A stretch of DNA of 64,000 bases from positions 1,984,001 to 2,048,000 of the forward strand of contig OZ255843.1 in assembly GCA_965277775.1 (NCBI GenBank). The letters are read 5' to 3'. Each line of letters opens with the position of its first letter. The first letter of the stretch is position 1. This DNA is from G965195345 sp965277775 (GTDB lineage Bacteria; Pseudomonadota; Gammaproteobacteria; CAKMZV01). A program made the translations under genes and the position numbers. Below, piece after piece: positions 27,995 through 37,250 of the stretch. A model generated the notes under the pieces. That model did no database searches. It was not told the DNA's origin and saw nothing but the letters and a program-made list of their open reading frames with translations.

Positions 27995-28252
27995 AAATCG
28001 ACAGCTGAACCAGCAATAATCTTAGGCTTTTAAGATCAAACATTTGCACAAAGGTCACAGTAGAAGCCGAATGGTCTAAATTGTGTCAATCTTTATAAAT
28101 GTGCATAAATGTGGTTATTATTATGATTATTCTATCCGTGTGTCATTTATAATCTTTGCTCTTTAGAAAGCGGATTAGGCGTGACTGTAAAGTTTGCAAG
28201 TTGAACCCTATAACCAACCTTAATCGATAACAAACAAAACGAGAAAACTGTC

Positions 28253-29692
28253 ATGGAACAATATCATAATTTAATTAATGGCGAATGGGTTCAAGGATCA
28301 AATGTTCTTGCCAATATCAATCCATCGGACGTTCGTGATGAAATTGGCACGATCTCATTGGCTGACGAAGCCATGGTCAACGAAGCCGTTGAGGCGGCAC
28401 ATGAGGCGCAAAAAACCTGGGGTGCAAAAGGCATTGAAGCCCGATCAGAAGCCTTAACAAAAATTGGCAATGCCCTGATTGATCAAAAACAATTACTGGG
28501 TGAGCTGTTGGCGCGTGAAGAAGGTAAAACCATTGCTGAAGGCGTCGGTGAAGTCGATCGCGCTGGCAAGTTTTTTCATTACTATGCCGCTGAAGCATTG
28601 CGCCAAATTGGTGATTTTGCCGATTCAGTACGTCCTGGTGTAGAAATTGAAGTCATCCGCGAACCCGTTGGCGTTGTTTTGGCCATCACCCCATGGAATT
28701 TTCCTATGGCATTGCCCGCTTGGAAGATTGCTCCCGCATTAGCCTTTGGCAATAGTGTTATTTTGAAACCAGCCAATTTAACCCCTGGGTGTGCAGTGGC
28801 ATTGGCGAAAATCATTGAACAAGCAGGTGTACCAAAAGGGGTATTTCAGTTGATCTTGGGTCAGGGCAAGACGGTCGGTCAAACGCTGTTGGACCATAAT
28901 GGCATTCATGCGGTGACATTTACCGGTTCATTGGCAACAGGCAGAACAGTCGCTGCGTGTTCAGCCGCTCAACTCAAGCGCTATCAATTGGAGATGGGCA
29001 GTAAAAATGCTTTGATAATATTAGATGATGCCAACATCGATAATGCCGTGGCTTGCGCTGTCAATGGCGCTTTTTCATCAACGGGACAAAAATGTACAGC
29101 ATCTTCCAGAATCATCGTAACCAAAGGTGTTCATGATCAGTTTGTAGAAAAATTCATCCAACAATCACGCACTTTAAAAGTCGGCCATGCCTTGGCAAAA
29201 GATACCAACATTGGTCCGTGTGTTAGCGAAACTCAACTCAAAACAAATCAACGCTATAGACAAATGGCTTTAGATGAAGGCGCACAAATGGCCTTTGAAG
29301 GCGCGGTCAACGTCGACACAGAAGGTCATTATTTCGCGCCGATCATTTTTACTGGCACGCACAATGAGATGCAAGTGAACCGTGAAGAAATTTTCGGTCC
29401 AATCACTTGTTTGCAACAGGTTGATGACTACGAAACCGCCTTGGGACTTTGTAACGATACCGATTTTGGCTTAACCGCAGGCATTGTGACCGACTCTTTG
29501 AAATATGCAACACATTTCAAACGACACGCTCAATCAGGTTGTATTATGGTTAATTTGCCTACAGCTGGGACTGACTATCATGTACCTTTTGGCGGCACTA
29601 AATTGTCCTCATCCGGTCCAAGGGAGCAAGGACAATATGCAATTGAGTTTTATACCAAAATAAAAACGGCCTACATTAAAGCTGGCGCCTAA
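28253..29692 (+). CDS. Aldehyde dehydrogenase, 2,5-dioxovalerate (ketoglutarate semialdehyde) dehydrogenase-like
   Basis: This full-length (479 residues) NAD(P)-dependent ALDH has Asn149 (PWNFP), Glu247 (LEMGSKN) and Cys281 (TGQKCTASSR). The C-terminal SSSGPREQGQYAIEFYTKIKT-like ending is typical of enzymes that oxidise alpha-ketoglutarate semialdehyde to alpha-ketoglutarate. That reaction is the last step of hydroxyproline and sugar-acid breakdown. The DadA-like oxidase 1.5 kb upstream would fit a D-hydroxyproline route, but the epimerase and deaminase are not in view. Confidence 0.88.
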   Translation: MEQYHNLINGEWVQGSNVLANINPSDVRDEIGTISLADEAMVNEAVEAAHEAQKTWGAKGIEARSEALTKIGNALIDQKQLLGELLAREEGKTIAEGVGEVDRAGKFFHYYAAEALRQIGDFADSVRPGVEIEVIREPVGVVLAITPWNFPMALPAWKIAPALAFGNSVILKPANLTPGCAVALAKIIEQAGVPKGVFQLILGQGKTVGQTLLDHNGIHAVTFTGSLATGRTVAACSAAQLKRYQLEMGSKNALIILDDANIDNAVACAVNGAFSSTGQKCTASSRIIVTKGVHDQFVEKFIQQSRTLKVGHALAKDTNIGPCVSETQLKTNQRYRQMALDEGAQMAFEGAVNVDTEGHYFAPIIFTGTHNEMQVNREEIFGPITCLQQVDDYETALGLCNDTDFGLTAGIVTDSLKYATHFKRHAQSGCIMVNLPTAGTDYHVPFGGTKLSSSGPREQGQYAIEFYTKIKTAYIKAGA

Positions 29693-29785
29693 TTCATCGC
29701 TAACGCTATTAGTGGTAAGATATCAACATTGAAGGCAGAACTTGATTTTATAATACAGAAATTATTTGTTAACGAAGGTAAATCT

Positions 29786-31162
29786 ATGTTTGTTAGTGTT
29801 TTAGAACTCTTTAAAATTGGCGTGGGGCCGTCCAGCTCACACACCATGGGACCCATGCTGGCAGCAGTGGATTTCTTGCAAAGAAGCGTTGACTTACTGG
29901 CTCAAGACAAGGTCTCAGAGCCGGTTAAAATCCGTTGCGTTTTAAAAGGATCGCTGGCATTTACTGGCAAAGGACACGCCACTGACCGAGCAGTTGCATT
30001 AGGCTTACACGGTCATTTGCCCAAAGGTTTGGCGCACGAAGATGTTAATGCTTTGATTGAAGATATTTGGCAAAGCAATAGCCTTTCAACTTCAGTCGGT
30101 CGCATTCAATTCAGCCCAAGTGAAGACATTGTATTTGACCTTGGCAAAGCCTTAGCTGAGCACCCCAATGGTATGATCATGACGCTGATGGCGGGCGAAG
30201 ACACGGTTTTATTGAGTGAGACTTATTTTTCAATTGGTGGCGGCTTCATAAAGACCATAGATGAGATTGCAGACTCGGTTGCCCCGGTCAATGTAACTGA
30301 ATCGGATCACTTACCCTATCCATTTGACTCAGCCAATAAACTCTTACAACTGGCCAAAGAAAGTGGTTTAACCATTGCTGAAATGAAGCGGGCCAATGAA
30401 TTGCAATTTATGAGCAGTCAGGCCTTAGACCAGGGCTTAGATGATTTGATCGATGCCATGTGTTGTTGCATAGAAACGGGTCTTAAAACCGAAGGCATTT
30501 TGCCCGGAGGATTAAACGTGAGACGACGTGCCAGAAAGCTGCATGAGCAACTTCAAAACGATAAAAACAACACCACCCTAAACGACTGGCTCAGTGTTTA
30601 TGCCATGGCTGTGAACGAAGAAAATGCCGCCGGTCATATGGTGGTGACCGCACCGACCAATGGCGCCGCTGGAGTGATTCCTGCTGTGCTTTATTATTAT
30701 CTGCATCACGACCAAGGCAACCGTGCAAAGCTCAGAGACTACTTGCTGACCGCTGCCGCCATTGGGGGCATCATCAAGCAAAAAAGTTCAATATCTGGGG
30801 CAGAAGTGGGTTGTCAAGGTGAAGTCGGCTCGGCCGCTGCTATGGCGTCCGCTGGATTATGTGCCGTTAAAGGGGGCACCCCCAAGCAAATCGAGAACGC
30901 TGCGGAAATTGCCTTAGAGCATCATTTGGGTATGACGTGCGACCCAGTCAAAGGGCTGGTGCAAGTGCCTTGTATTGAAAGAAATGCTTTTGGCTCGGTT
31001 AAGGCTTATACCGCCACCTCGCTGTCATTGCGGGGCGACGGCGAACATTTTATGCCTTTGGATAACTGCATTGAAGCCATGCGCCAAACAGGCATGGAAA
31101 TGTCCCACAAATACAAAGAAACGTCTTTGGGTGGGCTTGCTGTCAGTATCATCGCGTGCTAA
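29786..31162 (+). CDS. sdaA: L-serine dehydratase, iron-sulfur dependent, single chain
   Basis: SdaA converts L-serine to pyruvate and ammonia using a [4Fe-4S] cluster. From the ATG at 29786 (AAGG seven bases upstream) the protein has 458 residues, the usual length. It has the beta-domain signature GVGPSSSHTMGPM near the start. The cluster cysteines lie in GCQGEVGSAAAM, MTCDPVKG and VPCIERNAFG. An upstream start at 29729 was rejected because it adds nineteen unconserved residues. The gene converges on the ABC operon with eleven bases between them. Confidence 0.95.
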   Translation: MFVSVLELFKIGVGPSSSHTMGPMLAAVDFLQRSVDLLAQDKVSEPVKIRCVLKGSLAFTGKGHATDRAVALGLHGHLPKGLAHEDVNALIEDIWQSNSLSTSVGRIQFSPSEDIVFDLGKALAEHPNGMIMTLMAGEDTVLLSETYFSIGGGFIKTIDEIADSVAPVNVTESDHLPYPFDSANKLLQLAKESGLTIAEMKRANELQFMSSQALDQGLDDLIDAMCCCIETGLKTEGILPGGLNVRRRARKLHEQLQNDKNNTTLNDWLSVYAMAVNEENAAGHMVVTAPTNGAAGVIPAVLYYYLHHDQGNRAKLRDYLLTAAAIGGIIKQKSSISGAEVGCQGEVGSAAAMASAGLCAVKGGTPKQIENAAEIALEHHLGMTCDPVKGLVQVPCIERNAFGSVKAYTATSLSLRGDGEHFMPLDNCIEAMRQTGMEMSHKYKETSLGGLAVSIIAC

Positions 31163-31173
31163 TCGCATGATCG

Positions 31174-32778
31174 TTACTTATTATCAAGAATTGAATCGAT
31201 CGTCAAGGTTGTTTTAATCAGGGTTTTACTATACGAATCTTGTGGATCTGTCATCAGGGTCTTGGTGTCTTTGCTTTCAACGACTTGCCCTTCTTTCATC
31301 ACTATAACACGGTGTGCAATCTGAGCAATTAATCCCAAATCATGGGTGATGAACAAGTATGCAATGTCTTGATCGCGTTGCAACTGTGCCAGTAATTGCA
31401 GAATTTGTGAACGAATGGAAACATCCAAGGCGCTGGTTGGTTCATCACAAATAATCAATTTGGGTTTAACCGATAGCGCGCGCGCTATGGCAATGCGTTG
31501 CCTTTGTCCACCTGAAAATTCATGCGGGAATCGTTCTAAATGTTGGGTTTCTAAATTGACTTGTTGTAATAGGGTTTTGGCGCGCTCTTTCGCTTCAGCC
31601 GCCGTTTTAACCACATTGAGCGCCAACATCCCTTCGGATATGATTTGACCAATGCGCATTCGAGGGTTCATTGAAGAAAAAGGATCCTGAAAAATGATCT
31701 GCATCTTCTTGCGCAGGTCCAACATTTGTTGTTGATTGCTGTCTAATACAGATTGACCCATAAAAACCACTCGACCAGAGGTCGCGTTTTGTAGATTTAA
31801 TATGGCCCGACCCAATGTGCTTTTGCCACTGCCCGATTCGCCAACTATGGCGAGTGTTTCGCCTCTTTTCAACTCAAAGCTTATGCCATCCACCGCTTTG
31901 ACGTAACCGACCGTTCGTTTTAAAAAGCCCTTTTGAACGGGAAAGTGGACTTTTAAATCATCCACATGCAAACAGGTTTCGTGATCGACAGGATTTCGAA
32001 ATTTATCCCTTGAGGGTAGGGCGTCGATGAGGACTTTACTGTATTCAAGTGTGGGGTTTCTAAAGAATGTGGTTGTCTGTTCTTCTTCAATAATTTCACC
32101 GTATCGCATAACGCCCACGCGGTCGGCCATTTTTGCCACAATACTCATGTCGTGCGTAATTAATAAGATGGTAAGATTGTGTTTTTGACGTAGGGACAAT
32201 AATAAATCTAAGATTTGTGTCTGAGTGGTGACATCCAAAGCTGTGGTTGGTTCATCAGCAATGAGCAATTCGGGTTCACCAGCCAGAACACTGGCAATGA
32301 GCGCACGTTGTTTTTGACCCCCTGACAGCTGATGAGGATACCAATCAATCCGATTTTCTGGATCGGGCATGGCAACCTCTTCTAATAATTGAATGGCTCG
32401 TGATCGGGCGGCTTGCCCTGTTAAACCTTGATGAAGCTTGAGCGTTTCTAGAATGGGTTTGCCAATGGTGTGTACGGGGTTTAATGCCGCTTGGGGTTCT
32501 TGAAATATCATGCCAATACGTCCGCCGCGTATTTTGAGCATCTGTTTTTCAGTCAATTGGAATAAGGGCGTGTCAGCAAAATGTATGTCGCCTTGTAGGT
32601 AGGCATTATCCGGAAGTAACCGCATAATCGACAGAGCAGTCATCGATTTTCCACTACCTGATTCGCCAACCAAAGCATAGATTTCACCGCTTTTTAAGGT
32701 GAAGCCAATCTCTTTGAGTATTTGTTCTTGCGGATTAAAATGCAGATTTAACCCTTTAACGGAAAGTAAATTGGTCAT
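31174..32778 (-). CDS. Peptide-type ABC importer ATPase with two fused ATPase domains (YejF/DppDF-like)
   Basis: This 534-residue protein has two ABC ATPase domains in one chain. Each has a Walker A (GESGSGKS, near 38 and near 310), an ABC signature (LSGGQKQR near 156, FSGGQRQR near 427) and a Walker B followed by DEPT[TS]ALDV. This is the YejF layout; Dpp/Opp systems usually have two separate ATPases. It is the last gene of a minus-strand operon of binding protein, two permeases and this ATPase. The ligand is probably an oligopeptide or peptide-like compound. Confidence 0.9.
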   Translation of the reverse strand: MTNLLSVKGLNLHFNPQEQILKEIGFTLKSGEIYALVGESGSGKSMTALSIMRLLPDNAYLQGDIHFADTPLFQLTEKQMLKIRGGRIGMIFQEPQAALNPVHTIGKPILETLKLHQGLTGQAARSRAIQLLEEVAMPDPENRIDWYPHQLSGGQKQRALIASVLAGEPELLIADEPTTALDVTTQTQILDLLLSLRQKHNLTILLITHDMSIVAKMADRVGVMRYGEIIEEEQTTTFFRNPTLEYSKVLIDALPSRDKFRNPVDHETCLHVDDLKVHFPVQKGFLKRTVGYVKAVDGISFELKRGETLAIVGESGSGKSTLGRAILNLQNATSGRVVFMGQSVLDSNQQQMLDLRKKMQIIFQDPFSSMNPRMRIGQIISEGMLALNVVKTAAEAKERAKTLLQQVNLETQHLERFPHEFSGGQRQRIAIARALSVKPKLIICDEPTSALDVSIRSQILQLLAQLQRDQDIAYLFITHDLGLIAQIAHRVIVMKEGQVVESKDTKTLMTDPQDSYSKTLIKTTLTIDSILDNK

Positions 32779-32803
32779 AGTTTATCATCCATCTTGTTGC
32801 TAC

Positions 32804-34096
32804 TCATTGTCGCGGGTCAAATGCATCACGAATTCTATCCGCTAACAGATTGACAGCAAGCACTAAAATGAGCATAAATCCGAAAGCTGCAGCCAATGAC
32901 CACCAGACAACGGGAATGCGCGCTAACTCTAAGCGCGAGTGATTGATCATATTACCCCAACTGGGCATGCTTGGTTCAACGCCAATACCCACATAAGATA
33001 GGACAGCTTCCGCCAAGACCAAACCACTGAAATCTAAAACAATGGTGATGATGATGATATGGCTGATATTGGGCAAGATGTGCTGCGCCAATATGGCGCG
33101 ATTGCTCACGCCAAAAGCGCGCGCGGCATCCACATAATCTAAGGCACGAATTTTAAGAGTTTCTGCCCTCAGCAAGCGACAAAGTCCCGTCCAAGAGGTT
33201 AATCCCAAAATGGCACAAAGCATCATGAAGCGAAAATCGACTCGGCCCACTTCTGTATTGAACAGTTGGGGGTTATTTTGAATGAAGGTTTGCGCAATCA
33301 AAATCATTGAGGCAATCAGCAAAATGCCAGGTACGGAATTCAAAGTGGTATAAATATACTGTATGACATCATCGATCCAACCTCGAAAATAGCCCGCCAA
33401 CAAACCCATAACAATGGCAAATGGCAACATAATGAGGGTGGTGAGGGTGCCGATGAGCACAGCCGTTCTAACGCCTTTGATCGCTTCATAAAAGGTGTCA
33501 TGTCCCACCTTGTCCGTACCAAGAATGTGATAATCGGCTGACAATAAAAGTGAGGCAATGAGTAGGCTCAATAGCAGACTCAAGGTCATCCAAAACCAAT
33601 GTTTATGGTCTAAGGTCAGCCATCCTAAGCGCGTTGTAACGAAGAAAACCGCCAAGCCCAACAATAAGCCAGCACCCAAAGAACCAGCGATCAATAGGGC
33701 AATATGCGCAGCGTGGTTTTCGGTTTGTACCACGTGTTTGAGTGGGGGATGAATGCGGGTGATTTTGCCATCCACAACCACCGATTGCTTGTGCAGTGCG
33801 TGGCGTGCAAAAGGCCGTGAATAGCTTTTTTCAATTTGGTTTTTAGGGGCATGGTAAAGCTGGTCAAGTAGGGTATAACTGTCTGTTTGCTCAGCGCTGA
33901 ATCGAATGGAATCGAGGGTGGTGATTGAAACAAAGCATAGAATGATTAAGCTACAAACGATGCCTATAGGGTGGTCAATGATCGATTTCCAGCGTGTAAA
34001 AAGCCAATCGTTTTTACGAATGCGCCAAACAGCAATGAGTAGCATACTCAATAGGATGAACCAGAGTGTGTCGGATAACAGTGGCGCGATATTCAT
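32804..34096 (-). CDS. Peptide-type ABC importer permease 2 (DppC/YejE-like) with long insertion
   Basis: This 430-residue inner-membrane permease has the coupling loop and the DppC-type ending (SWGNMINHSR, then DAFDPRQ). Common DppC proteins have about 300 residues. Here the first 190 or so residues hold extra hydrophobic segments and a polar, probably periplasmic, loop (about 65-130). The arrangement resembles YejE, which is also longer than DppC. The gene starts ten bases after the other permease ends. Confidence 0.88.
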   Translation of the reverse strand: MNIAPLLSDTLWFILLSMLLIAVWRIRKNDWLFTRWKSIIDHPIGIVCSLIILCFVSITTLDSIRFSAEQTDSYTLLDQLYHAPKNQIEKSYSRPFARHALHKQSVVVDGKITRIHPPLKHVVQTENHAAHIALLIAGSLGAGLLLGLAVFFVTTRLGWLTLDHKHWFWMTLSLLLSLLIASLLLSADYHILGTDKVGHDTFYEAIKGVRTAVLIGTLTTLIMLPFAIVMGLLAGYFRGWIDDVIQYIYTTLNSVPGILLIASMILIAQTFIQNNPQLFNTEVGRVDFRFMMLCAILGLTSWTGLCRLLRAETLKIRALDYVDAARAFGVSNRAILAQHILPNISHIIIITIVLDFSGLVLAEAVLSYVGIGVEPSMPSWGNMINHSRLELARIPVVWWSLAAAFGFMLILVLAVNLLADRIRDAFDPRQ

Positions 34097-34106
34097 TGAG
34101 TGATCA

Positions 34107-35084
34107 TCAGTTTAATCGAACTCGAGGATCGACCCAAGCATAGGCTAAATCAGTCATAATCAGCCCCAAAATGTATAAAAAAGCCCCCAAATAAACCATA
34201 CTGCGTACAATGGCAAAATCTTGCGATTGAATGGCGTCAACCGTGTAACTGCCCAAACCTGGAATGGCAAAAAATGCTTCCATGATCAAACTGCCCATGA
34301 AGAGGGTGGGAATCACCACCACCACACCTGTGAGGATTGGAATCATGGCGTTTTGCAAAATGTGTTTGAATAATATGCCAATTTCTGAAATCCCTCGGGC
34401 GCGTGCCGAACGGGCATAATCTTTGTGTAATTCTTCTAAAAACAACGAGCGATACCAGCGTATGCCTATGCCCAGACCGGCAACAATCCCAATCAATGTC
34501 GGTAGTAGGATAAATCGCCATAAATGCTCACCAGGCACATAACCAGAAATGGGCAACCATTGCCATATTTTACTGATGAGGTATTGACCACCAATGATAT
34601 AGAACAGACCAGAGATGGACATTAGAATGACCGCCGATACCATCACAAAAGTCTCCAAACGTGAGGCTCGAAAAAGCAACACCAATAGCGCGACACTGAT
34701 GTTGGTCAATAATCCGATGATGAATGTTGGTAGGGCAATGGCCAGTGAGGGCCACATGCGCTGACTGATATCGGCCAAGATGGGTCTGCCAGCGTCCGAT
34801 CGACCGAAATCAAACGCAAATAAGCGCAAACTCTTGTCAAAGAAAATGGTATCAGTGAACTTGTCCAAACCGGGTGATTCAGCATTAAATAATACCGGCT
34901 TGTTATAGCCATGCTCTGTTTTCCAAATGGCAATGCTTTGTTCGGTTAAATGGCGGTCTCCCAAATGTAAGCGCGCCATATCATCGGGGGTATTGACGAC
35001 AAAAAACAGCAAAAAAGTGATTAAATTCACACCGAATAAAATGGGGATGGCGTAGGCAATGCGGCGTAAGAAATAATTGATCAT
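34107..35084 (-). CDS. Peptide-type ABC importer permease 1 (DppB/YejB-like)
   Basis: This 325-residue protein starts with a DppB-type segment (FLRRIAYAIPILFGVNLITF, 5-24) and ends with the family's YAWVDPRVRL. It carries the standard coupling loop (DYARSARARGISE, near 226). It has six predicted membrane spans and pairs with the 430-residue permease. Its ATG overlaps the stop of the binding-protein gene by one base (TAATG). Confidence 0.92.
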   Translation of the reverse strand: MINYFLRRIAYAIPILFGVNLITFLLFFVVNTPDDMARLHLGDRHLTEQSIAIWKTEHGYNKPVLFNAESPGLDKFTDTIFFDKSLRLFAFDFGRSDAGRPILADISQRMWPSLAIALPTFIIGLLTNISVALLVLLFRASRLETFVMVSAVILMSISGLFYIIGGQYLISKIWQWLPISGYVPGEHLWRFILLPTLIGIVAGLGIGIRWYRSLFLEELHKDYARSARARGISEIGILFKHILQNAMIPILTGVVVVIPTLFMGSLIMEAFFAIPGLGSYTVDAIQSQDFAIVRSMVYLGAFLYILGLIMTDLAYAWVDPRVRLN

Positions 35085-37054
35085 TATGATTGAGGTCGTT
35101 TGATACGGTGATTCAGACGTTGGCGGTATTTATAAATGGAAATAAATACCAATAGCAAAACGATAATAACGACAAAAATGAGCGGAAACAGGATGGGTTC
35201 GTTCTGCTCTGTACGCTTTTGAGCGCGCAAAACAGGATCTAATTTTCGATATTGTTGGGTATTATGTGCCATGGCATTGGGTTTTATATTTGAAACCCAT
35301 GGATGATAGAGCGCGATGCTGAGCGGGTGCCAGCCCCACAACCATGGCACATCCTGTCGGGCAATATTGAGCATCTCTTCAATAATTGATAAACGTTCAG
35401 CGCCGTTGGGCAAATCACGCATGCGCTCAAACAAAAAGTCAAAGGTGGGGTTGGCATAATTTGAAGCGTTTTCGCCTTGGTATTTGACCTTGCCATTGGC
35501 CCCATTGAGTAAAAATAGAAAATTTTCTGGATCGGGATAATCAGCGTTCCAGCCCCATTCAAAAATTTGGGCATTGCCCGTTTTAATCTTTTCTCTAAAG
35601 CGGTTGTAATCGGTTGAGCGCACCACCAAGTCAATATTGAGTTTGGCAAATTGTTTGCGTATCCAGTTCAACCGCGCTCGACCGTCAACACTGTTCGATG
35701 CCGTGTCAAAATAGAGGGTCAATTTTTCACCCGTTTTGGCATCTATGCCATTGGGGTAGCCTGCTTTTTTGAGTAGGGCTCGGGCATCTGACATGGGGCG
35801 ACGTAAAGCACGGCCATCTTGCCATTGGTGGGTGATGGGGTTTAGACCCGCTTTGCCTTCCAAATGACCAAACACTCCTGGTGGGATAGGGCTTTGTGCG
35901 ACCAAGCCACGACCATTGGCAAAAATTGAAATCATTTCCTCATAATCCACGGCAATGGCGATGGCCTGCCTTAGGGCTTGTTGTTTTTGAGTATATCCAC
36001 CTAAAGTCTCATCGAGCATATTAAATCCCATGTAATAGAGGCTTGGATGGGTGGCGCTGACCAGTTGTATGCCTTGGTCTTGCATGGACTGGCTGAGTTG
36101 AAACTGTCCCGAATCGGTGACCCGTAGCGCTTGGTCAAATTGATCTGAGCCCACACCAGAAGCATCGTAATAGCCCTGTAAGAATTTTTGCCAGTAAGGG
36201 ATGGCCTCTTTTTCTAATTTGAATACAACGCGATCGACAAAAGGCAATTTTTCTTGGCTATCTGGTGCATAAACGGTCCGATAATTGGGATTCTTGGTCA
36301 AAATCATTTCTTGGTTTGGGTCATTTTTGCTCAGCCGATAAGCGCCGGTCCCAATTGGATACCAATCAATGCCAGGATGGTCTTCGCCCCGTTCGAGCGA
36401 CTCATGCCACGCAATCACTTCGGCGGGCATGGGTGAAAAAAACGGCAGAGCCAACCAATAGACAAATTGAGGGTAGGGCTGATTTAAGATGATTTTATAG
36501 TGATAACGACTGACCAAAGACACCCCTGCCAGATTATTTTGTGCCAAATCACTCGTTTGTTTAACACCTTTGGCAAAATCAGCAAATCCCACAATGTGCT
36601 TGCCCATCAATGCATGGATGGGCGATTGGATGTGCGGTGCGGCAATTCGTTTAAGCTGATACACATAGTCAGCGGCAATTAACTCACGTTTTTCAGTGAA
36701 TGCTGGATGTGGTTCGTAATAAATATTAGGGCGAATGTGAATGTCATAGACCGTTCGCTCAACCCCATCAATGATTTGTTGGGTGGCTTCAGGCACTTTG
36801 CTTGCAGTAAGCGGAATCAACTTATAAGGGCGTTCTTTAAAGTGATATTGCAGAGGTGGTTCATAAATTTGCCCGATAAAGAGGTATTCATCACTGCTGT
36901 AGGCTTTTGCAGGGTCAAGGTGTTTGGGACGAATGTTGAATGAAGAATACAAAGTATTACTTTCTATATCATCATTCGGATAGGGGGTATTGAGTGGACG
37001 ACAACCCGTCGCACAAAAAATAAAAAGCACCATTAAGATTGAAAAATACTGCAT
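35084..37054 (-). CDS. Peptide-type ABC importer binding protein (SBP family 5), lipoprotein with C-terminal membrane span
   Basis: This 656-residue protein is a family 5 solute-binding protein. It carries the family signature region (FIGQIYEPPLQY, about 53-64, and YPIGTGAYRLSKNDP near 240). The N-terminus is a signal peptide with a lipobox-like ATGC (Cys18). Unusually, the C-terminus has a clear membrane helix (about 615-638) followed by a basic tail, so the protein may be held at both ends. It is the first gene of the operon and is divergent from ftsH, with 196 bases between. Confidence 0.88.
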   Translation of the reverse strand: MQYFSILMVLFIFCATGCRPLNTPYPNDDIESNTLYSSFNIRPKHLDPAKAYSSDEYLFIGQIYEPPLQYHFKERPYKLIPLTASKVPEATQQIIDGVERTVYDIHIRPNIYYEPHPAFTEKRELIAADYVYQLKRIAAPHIQSPIHALMGKHIVGFADFAKGVKQTSDLAQNNLAGVSLVSRYHYKIILNQPYPQFVYWLALPFFSPMPAEVIAWHESLERGEDHPGIDWYPIGTGAYRLSKNDPNQEMILTKNPNYRTVYAPDSQEKLPFVDRVVFKLEKEAIPYWQKFLQGYYDASGVGSDQFDQALRVTDSGQFQLSQSMQDQGIQLVSATHPSLYYMGFNMLDETLGGYTQKQQALRQAIAIAVDYEEMISIFANGRGLVAQSPIPPGVFGHLEGKAGLNPITHQWQDGRALRRPMSDARALLKKAGYPNGIDAKTGEKLTLYFDTASNSVDGRARLNWIRKQFAKLNIDLVVRSTDYNRFREKIKTGNAQIFEWGWNADYPDPENFLFLLNGANGKVKYQGENASNYANPTFDFLFERMRDLPNGAERLSIIEEMLNIARQDVPWLWGWHPLSIALYHPWVSNIKPNAMAHNTQQYRKLDPVLRAQKRTEQNEPILFPLIFVVIIVLLLVFISIYKYRQRLNHRIKRPQS

Positions 37055-37250
37055 GAATACCTATAAACTAATTAAATCAATCGAAATTATTCTGAGGTTT
37101 GAAATTCTGAACACACGGTTCAAGACATATAAACGGTTAGGCTTATTAAATCTTAATGACGTAAAGGCCGTATTTTACATATAATTTGCGAATGAATTTT
37201 AATAATAAAACCATCACCTCCAATTTTAAAAGCATTTAGGGATATAAAAC

